Under the pieces are notes generated by a model. That model was not told where the DNA came from. It was given only the letters and a program-made list of their open reading frames with translations, and did no database searches. From Liquorilactobacillus sucicola DSM 21376 = JCM 15457 (lineage in GTDB: Bacteria; Bacillota; Bacilli; Lactobacillales; Lactobacillaceae): a stretch of 64,000 nt of DNA. The DNA is taken from positions 248,001 to 312,000 of the forward strand of contig NZ_BALC01000002.1 in NCBI RefSeq assembly GCF_000612445.1. Reading direction: 5' to 3'. Positions 58,805 to 64,000 of the stretch are shown here, one piece after another. A program made the position numbers and the translations under genes. Each line of letters opens with the position of its first letter. The stretch's first letter is position 1.

Positions 58805-59756
58805 TAGCTTTTTCCTCCTCAGAAGCGTTTCCTAATGGTTGAATCCATGTTTCGGTAACACCCTTTATTCTTAATTGTTGTGCAAGTCTTTCAGCTTCTT
58901 CTTGATCTTTCATTAAGGAAATAAAGCATCCTCCGCGACCACCGCCAGTCAACTTGCTGCCTAATGCCCCGAGTGAAAGGCTGGTTTCAATAAGCGTGTC
59001 AAGCTGTTTGTTGCTGACGCCAAGGGCAGCAAGCTGTTCTTGGGCAGTATTAAAAGTTTCTCCTAAACCAGTTGGATCATCGTGAGCAATTTGCTCACGC
59101 GCAGCAAATGCTAGCTTTCCTAGTTTATTAAGTAATGTCTGAGTTGCATGCTGATCAAGTTCGAGCCGCTTTTTTACACTTGCAACTGCTTCTCCAGTAC
59201 GACCCTTTATGCCACTGTCACAAATCAGAAGAGATGCATTTATATTGATTGGTAATGTATAAAGCTCTTTGTTTTTAACCATCCAGATCGGGTGCGAACT
59301 AGCAGAAGTGGCAGCATCCAGTCCACTTGGATTACCATGAATGATTTTTTCAGCTATATTAGCAAGCCGTAGAAGTTTAGCCGGACTGAGATGCAATTCA
59401 AAGTAGTCGTAAAGAGCCCTAATGACGGCAACAGCTGTTGCAGCTGAAGAACCCATTCCTCTTTCAGCCGGAAGATCACTCTTAATTGTCATGTTAAACG
59501 AACTGGCTGTCAGCGAGTGTTCATCCAAGATATGTTCAATCAGATGTTTCATCCCAGCTAAGGACGTAGGGGCATGCAGAAGCTCACCATCAAAGTAACG
59601 GCTATGCAATATTTGTTTGCCATTATTTGTTTCTTCTATATGTACTCTAGTCTTTACTTTAGATAGGGGCAGTGCAATCGCTGGTTGACCGTAAACGACT
59701 GCGTGCTCCCCAATCAGGATGATCTTGGCATGGCTGACTCCGTTTCCGGAACGCAT
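58767..59756 (-). CDS. mvaK1: Mevalonate kinase
   Basis: 329-aa GHMP kinase catalysing the first phosphorylation of mevalonate. Motifs: KIILIGEHAVVYGQPAIALP near the start, PAERGMGSSAATAVAVI, and KLTGGGRGGCFISL at the C-terminus. ATG 59756 follows GGTGA by 5 bases; TTG 59768, 7 bases behind AAGGAAG, is an equally possible start. First gene of the operon order K1-D-K2-fni, which supplies isoprenoids for undecaprenyl phosphate. The 297 bases upstream, divergent to dinG, hold no recognised feature. Confidence 0.94.
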   Translation of the reverse strand: MRSGNGVSHAKIILIGEHAVVYGQPAIALPLSKVKTRVHIEETNNGKQILHSRYFDGELLHAPTSLAGMKHLIEHILDEHSLTASSFNMTIKSDLPAERGMGSSAATAVAVIRALYDYFELHLSPAKLLRLANIAEKIIHGNPSGLDAATSASSHPIWMVKNKELYTLPININASLLICDSGIKGRTGEAVASVKKRLELDQHATQTLLNKLGKLAFAAREQIAHDDPTGLGETFNTAQEQLAALGVSNKQLDTLIETSLSLGALGSKLTGGGRGGCFISLMKDQEEAERLAQQLRIKGVTETWIQPLGNASEEEKANAFKSIHGPRPY

Positions 59757-60053
59757 AACTTTCACCAAATCAAAGCTTCCTTTCTACCTTGTATAGTTAT
59801 CACCACTAACATCATACTACAAAGATCTTTAAATTATTCTAAATATAGTCTGATTTACAAACAAATAAGATTATACATATTTATCAACATTCTGACAATA
59901 TAACAATCCTTAAAAACTTTAAATATTGAATAAGATTATAAGCGATAATCTAATCCAGTGCGGCTTGATTAATAGATTTTAATTTAGACCGCTTAAACGA
60001 GTGGATATGTGCTAAAATGGCGAGTAGATTATGCTAAGAAAGTCGGTGGAACA

Positions 60054-62845
60054 ATGAGCTTGGCAACCACGTATGCAGTTGTCGATATTGAAACAACTGG
60101 TACTAGTATAGATGGCACGAATCGAATGATTCAGTTCAGCTGTGTCTTTGTTAAAAACGGGCAAATAATTAATCACTTCAACACGATGGTTAATCCTTTG
60201 ATGCCAATTCCAAAAGAAGTGCAGCATTTAACCGGAATCACGAACAAAGATGTAAAAAAGGCTCCCTTGTTTGAGGATGTGGCTGGAACGATCTTTGCTT
60301 TGCTGCAAGGAACGACGTTTGTAGCACATAATATAAATTTTGATTACCGTTTTCTAAATGCAGAATTGGAACGTGTAGGCTATCCACCGTGCGAATTGCA
60401 AGGAATAGACACAGTCCAGTTGAGCCAGATACTCCTGCCGACTTTACCGAGTTTTAAGTTGAGTTATTTGAGTGAGTATCTTAACTTAAGTCATTTGCAC
60501 CCGCATCACGCAGACAGCGATGCAGATGCAACTGCCCAATTACTTATTTTTTTGTTGAAAAGGATTAACAATCTGCCGCTTCGTTGTCTTGAATTGATTG
60601 CGTCTTTTCAGAATAGTTTGTTAATGCAGACAAGGTTGTGCTTTAAGGAGTCATTGACAAAGCGGAGGCATATGCCTAATACCTTGCCGGCACATCTTCA
60701 AGAAATCGGCGGTATCGTTTTGCGTCGGTTTGAACTAACTGCAAGAGCGCAACAAGAGGGCAGATACCCTAGGGATGAAGCAGCTAAAAAACAACTGTTT
60801 GCTAATGTACTTGAATGGCGTCCGGCGCAAATAGAAATGATGGATTATGTTCACAGTTTGTTTCAAGAAAAAGATAAGTCACGTCTAGTTCTTGAAGCAC
60901 CAACTGGTTTGGGCAAAACATTGGGTTATCTGATCCCTGCTGCCTACACAGCAAATGCTGGTGGAACAGTTGTTATCAGTACGGCTACGACAGTTTTACA
61001 GACCCAAATGCAGGAACAGGTTTTGCCGCTCTTACAGCAGATTTTGCCCTTCGAAATAACCGCAGCAGTTCTAAAGGGAAGTCAACATTATATTGATTTG
61101 GAGAAATTCAGCTGGTCTTTGCATCAACCGCAAGGTAAACAAACGCGTTTATTGCAATTGCGCCTGCTAGTGTGGCTGACGATTACCAAAACTGGTGATC
61201 TTTCTGACTGCATCTGACAAAGTATCAGAATCCGTTATTTGATGAAATAAGGCACCACGGGCTTGAGAGCCTCGAACCCGGCAGTGTGTTTCATGATTAT
61301 GATTTTGTTCGGCGACAGCGTACTTATCAAGCCAATGCAGATCTCCTGATCACGAATCATTCATATTTGTTGAACCATGTTGAAATATTAAGTGGCTCGC
61401 GCAATAACTTGATTATCGATGAAGCTCAGCATCTCTCAAGCAGGGCTCTCGCAACCAATCGTGCTGAAATTGATTTTGACGAGTTGAAAATACTTTGTGA
61501 TTCACTTCTGGTTAAAATTGCATCACGGATTTCATTCGCATTTGCTCAACTGGAGGAACAGCAGTTTTTGACAAATGCAGAAAATCGTGAGATAGCGGGT
61601 AATATCCGCCTTATTGATCAGCGAATCCCTGAACTCAGGAATAAACTGATCCAGCGGTTTGTCCCTAAAAACAGCATAAAGCAGGAGTTCTTTGAAAGCA
61701 TTGTGCCCGTAAAAAGACTCAGGGGGTTCATTAAAGAAAATTATGGCAGTATCAGCTACGTTACAAAGGCCTTTGCAAACATCGACCAAGAGTATCAAAA
61801 GCTGCTGCAACGCTTTGAGCAATTCAAAAGTGCAGACCGCTTAGACAAAAAAGCAATCCTTTTTTTGAATGAGTTCTTTGAACTTTTACGTAAACTAGTT
61901 GCTTGTCGGCAACGCTGGTTGCGTCTGAGATTGGATGATCTTGAAAAGCAGGAAGATGAGACTGTCGTTTGGCTTTCACTTCCGTTAGATCATCCTAATG
62001 CACACTTGAGGCTTCAATTCGGTTTACTGCGAGTAACTAATTTTTTGCGACCTTATATCTACGAACATTTTCAACACGTTCTTTTTGTAGGGGCAAGTCT
62101 GCTTCTGCCGGATGATACGGAATACACGCTTGATCAGCTTGATCTGCCGCATGATACTAAAGTCGTGCAATTACCAGGTGCATTTGATTACCATGAGCAG
62201 TCATTAGCATTGATAGCAGCCGACGCACCAGATGTTACATACGATTTGAATGAGTATGTTGCTTACTTGGCAGAGACATTGAAGAATATTGTACTAAACA
62301 GTAATCGTCAGACGTTAATACTGTTTAATTCTCTAGCAATGATTGAAAAGATTTACCAGCTTCTGAGCGATGCTGGTGTAACATTACAACGTGAAATTTT
62401 AGCACAGGGGATAACGGGCAGTAATGCCAAGATTATGAAGCACTTTAGGCTATCTAAGGACGCTGTCTTGCTGGGAGCAGGAACCTTTTGGGAAGGTGTC
62501 GATCTTCCTAAGGATCGGCTGGAACTACTGGTGATTACACGTCTGCCATTTCAAGCTCCGAATACCTTGATCAACCGTGTTAAGTATCACAAATTATCTC
62601 TTGAAGGGCAGGATCCGTTTCAAAATATAGCCCTGCCTGAAGCAATGATGCGGCTGAAACAAGGCCTAGGACGTCTTATTCGAACTCCAACGGATCGCGG
62701 AGTAGTGATTCTATTGGATAGTCGAGTTGTTACAAAAACATACGGTGAGCAGATGAAGAAAGTGTTTCCGACAACTATGCCGCTCAAAATAATTAAATCT
62801 GACGAAATCAGGAAACAATTGTTGAATTTTTGGGAAAAAAGATGA
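60054..62845 (+). pseudogene. dinG: DinG-family helicase/exonuclease, frameshifted
   Basis: Gram-positive DinG: N-terminal DEDDh 3'-5' exonuclease (VVDIETTGTSIDG, VAHNINFDYRFL, HHADSDADATAQL), then XPD-like helicase with Walker A LEAPTGLGKTLGYL and DEAH-like LIIDEAQHL, and C-terminal helicase motifs GLGRLIRTPTDRGVV. At 61207/61208 the text TCT-GAC-TGC stops 9 bases later; a base inserted after GA (GAA or GAG) gives CTG-CAT-CTG and restores LHLTKYQNPLFDEIRHHGLE. Total about 930 codons, normal for the family. One-base loss, most likely an error or a recent mutation. The start is ATG 60054; GGTGGA is a weak ribosome site. Confidence 0.88.
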
Positions 62846-62934
62846 CCGTGACTTCAAAAAAATTTTGATTATTGCTATAATAAAGCGGACATATAGTTTC
62901 CTTGCAATAGTCATAAAAGAGATGAGAGGGGTCT

Positions 62935-63432
62935 ATGAAAAGAACAAAACATTATCGCAACAATCTGAAAAAAATAATGATCCTGGTAACGGTGATTATT
63001 GTTGCATTTGGAACTTTTATTATTTATAGACAGCTGACAGCTCCTAAAAGAGAGGCCCAAGCAGAAGCAACAGCCTTAGCAAAAAAATATGCTAAGGTAA
63101 GGACTGTGAAGAACTTTTACTGGTATAATCGGCAGAAAACTTATTTTACAGTTGATGGTCAAAATACTGCTGGTCAAAGTGTTTATGTGGTTATTGCACA
63201 AAAGGGTGGCCAAATAAATATTTATTCTCATGACAAAGGCGTCAATGAGAGGCAAGCACGGTCGGTTGTTCAGAAGGCACATCAGCCAAGAAAAATAACT
63301 AAGGTTGCATTAGGTATGTGGCACAGAAAACCGGTATGGGAAGTAACATATCTTAACAAGTATAATCGCTTGTGCTACGACTTGATATCATTTAAAAATG
63401 GTTCAATGGTCAAAACAATTCAAAATATCTAA
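62935..63432 (+). CDS. DUF5590/YpmB-like membrane-anchored protein
   Basis: 165-aa protein with one N-terminal membrane anchor (residues 14-31, IMILVTVIIVAFGTFIIY) and an extracytoplasmic domain (VRTVKNFYWYNRQKTYFTVD), as in YpmB. In Firmicutes ypmB usually sits between dinG and aspB, as here, which supports the identification. Function unknown. GAGAGG precedes ATG 62935. Confidence 0.85.
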   Translation: MKRTKHYRNNLKKIMILVTVIIVAFGTFIIYRQLTAPKREAQAEATALAKKYAKVRTVKNFYWYNRQKTYFTVDGQNTAGQSVYVVIAQKGGQINIYSHDKGVNERQARSVVQKAHQPRKITKVALGMWHRKPVWEVTYLNKYNRLCYDLISFKNGSMVKTIQNI

Positions 63433-63451
63433 GATAACGAGGGTGTGAAAG

Positions 63452-64000
63452 ATGAAAATAGCAAGCAGAGTTATGCAGGTTCAACCGTCAGCAACATTAG
63501 CTCTTTCAGCAAAAGCTAAGAAAATGACTGCCAATGGAATTGACGTCATCAACCTTGGTGTCGGGGAACCGGATTTTAATACGCCATCTAAGATCAAGCA
63601 AGCAGCCATTGATGCCATCAAGACAGGAAAATCCGATTTTTACACACCGGCAACTGGGATTATTGAGCTGAAACAGGCTATTTGTGACCGACTGCGTAAA
63701 GATTTTGCTGTTGAATACAGCACTGATCAGGTTGCAGTTACTGTTGGGGGCAAGTTTTCCTTGTATGTTCTTGCACAGACCCTGCTCGATGAGCAAGACG
63801 AAGTTTTGATTCCTTTGCCATATTGGGTCAGTTACGGTGAGCAGGTTAAACTGGCGGGAGGAAAGCCAGTCTTTGTTATGCCGGATGACGGTACTAAGGT
63901 GACAGTCGACGAACTAGAAGAGGCACGAAGCAATAAAACCCGAGCAGTTATCATTAACTCGCCTCAGAATCCATCAGGGCTGATTTATACACGTGATGAA
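63452..64000 (+). CDS. aspB: Aspartate aminotransferase (3' truncated by window edge)
   Basis: First 183 codons of a fold-type I PLP aminotransferase. Begins MKIASRVMQVQPSATLALSA, then INLGVGEPDFNTP and the nucleotide-binding VTVGGKFSLYVLAQ; NSPQNPSGLIY is the substrate-proximal segment. The PLP lysine lies beyond the edge. ATG 63452 follows GAGGGTGTG-A. The order dinG-ypmB-aspB is conserved in Firmicutes. Confidence 0.93.
   Translation, partial: MKIASRVMQVQPSATLALSAKAKKMTANGIDVINLGVGEPDFNTPSKIKQAAIDAIKTGKSDFYTPATGIIELKQAICDRLRKDFAVEYSTDQVAVTVGGKFSLYVLAQTLLDEQDEVLIPLPYWVSYGEQVKLAGGKPVFVMPDDGTKVTVDELEEARSNKTRAVIINSPQNPSGLIYTRDE

Overview
This is a chromosomal stretch of a low-GC Gram-positive bacterium, almost certainly a member of the Lactobacillaceae (a Liquorilactobacillus- or Ligilactobacillus-like species is my best guess; the genus is inference). 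Pointers are a SufCDSUB-type Fe-S operon, EzrA, MreBCD and MinCD, a clustered mevalonate pathway (mvaK1-mvaD-mvaK2-fni), a C69 dipeptidase, T-box leaders, and 6S RNA directly downstream of rarA. I see no tRNA, rRNA operon, CRISPR array, prophage or intact insertion sequence. Most of the window is ordinary core genome.

Layout. 1-3903: 3' end of the suf operon (sufD partial, sufS, sufU, sufB). 3904-6175: gene-poor stretch with an IS3-type transposase scar, dispersed palindromes, a cold-shock gene and a candidate small RNA. 6176-9253: two paralogous NmrA-type oxidoreductases around a DUF975 membrane protein. 9417-15506: a small hypothetical gene, a phosphotransferase-fold kinase and a polyphosphate operon on the minus strand (ppx N-half, HD half, ppk, second ppx). 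15799-18866: ddl (frameshifted), tag, uspA and a small membrane protein. 19090-24439: 6S RNA, rarA, a degenerate GshF-like protein, rpsD with a candidate S4 leader, and free-Met-sulfoxide reductase. 24605-35168: ezrA, nifS-thiI (tRNA thiolation), T-box/valS, folC (frameshifted), HAD phosphatase, radC and a second csp. 35338-39310: mreBCD-minCD. 39366-41837: a T-box, probably histidine-type, in front of a polar amino-acid ABC transporter. 41923-55386: cls, a frameshifted surface hydrolase, a degenerate beta-CASP protein, a broken pepD, yitT, a tautomerase, lysA, a Cof phosphatase, a hydrolase, a SufT-like protein, a membrane protein and an RsmF-type methyltransferase. 55645-59756: the mevalonate operon (minus strand). 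60054-64000: dinG (frameshifted), a YpmB-like gene and the 5' part of an aspartate aminotransferase.

Three themes stand out. (1) Two full-length genes look like enzymes that have lost their catalytic residues: a GshF homologue (20765-22876) and a metallo-beta-lactamase/beta-CASP homologue (44500-45549). (2) A dispersed intergenic repeat ends in a palindrome whose arms differ between copies but stay complementary; at least nine copies or partial copies lie in this window. (3) Five conserved genes (ddl, folC, a surface hydrolase, pepD, dinG) carry frame-breaking indels. Five of the six events fit single-base losses, three of them in homopolymers, so uncorrected sequencing error must be weighed against real gene decay.
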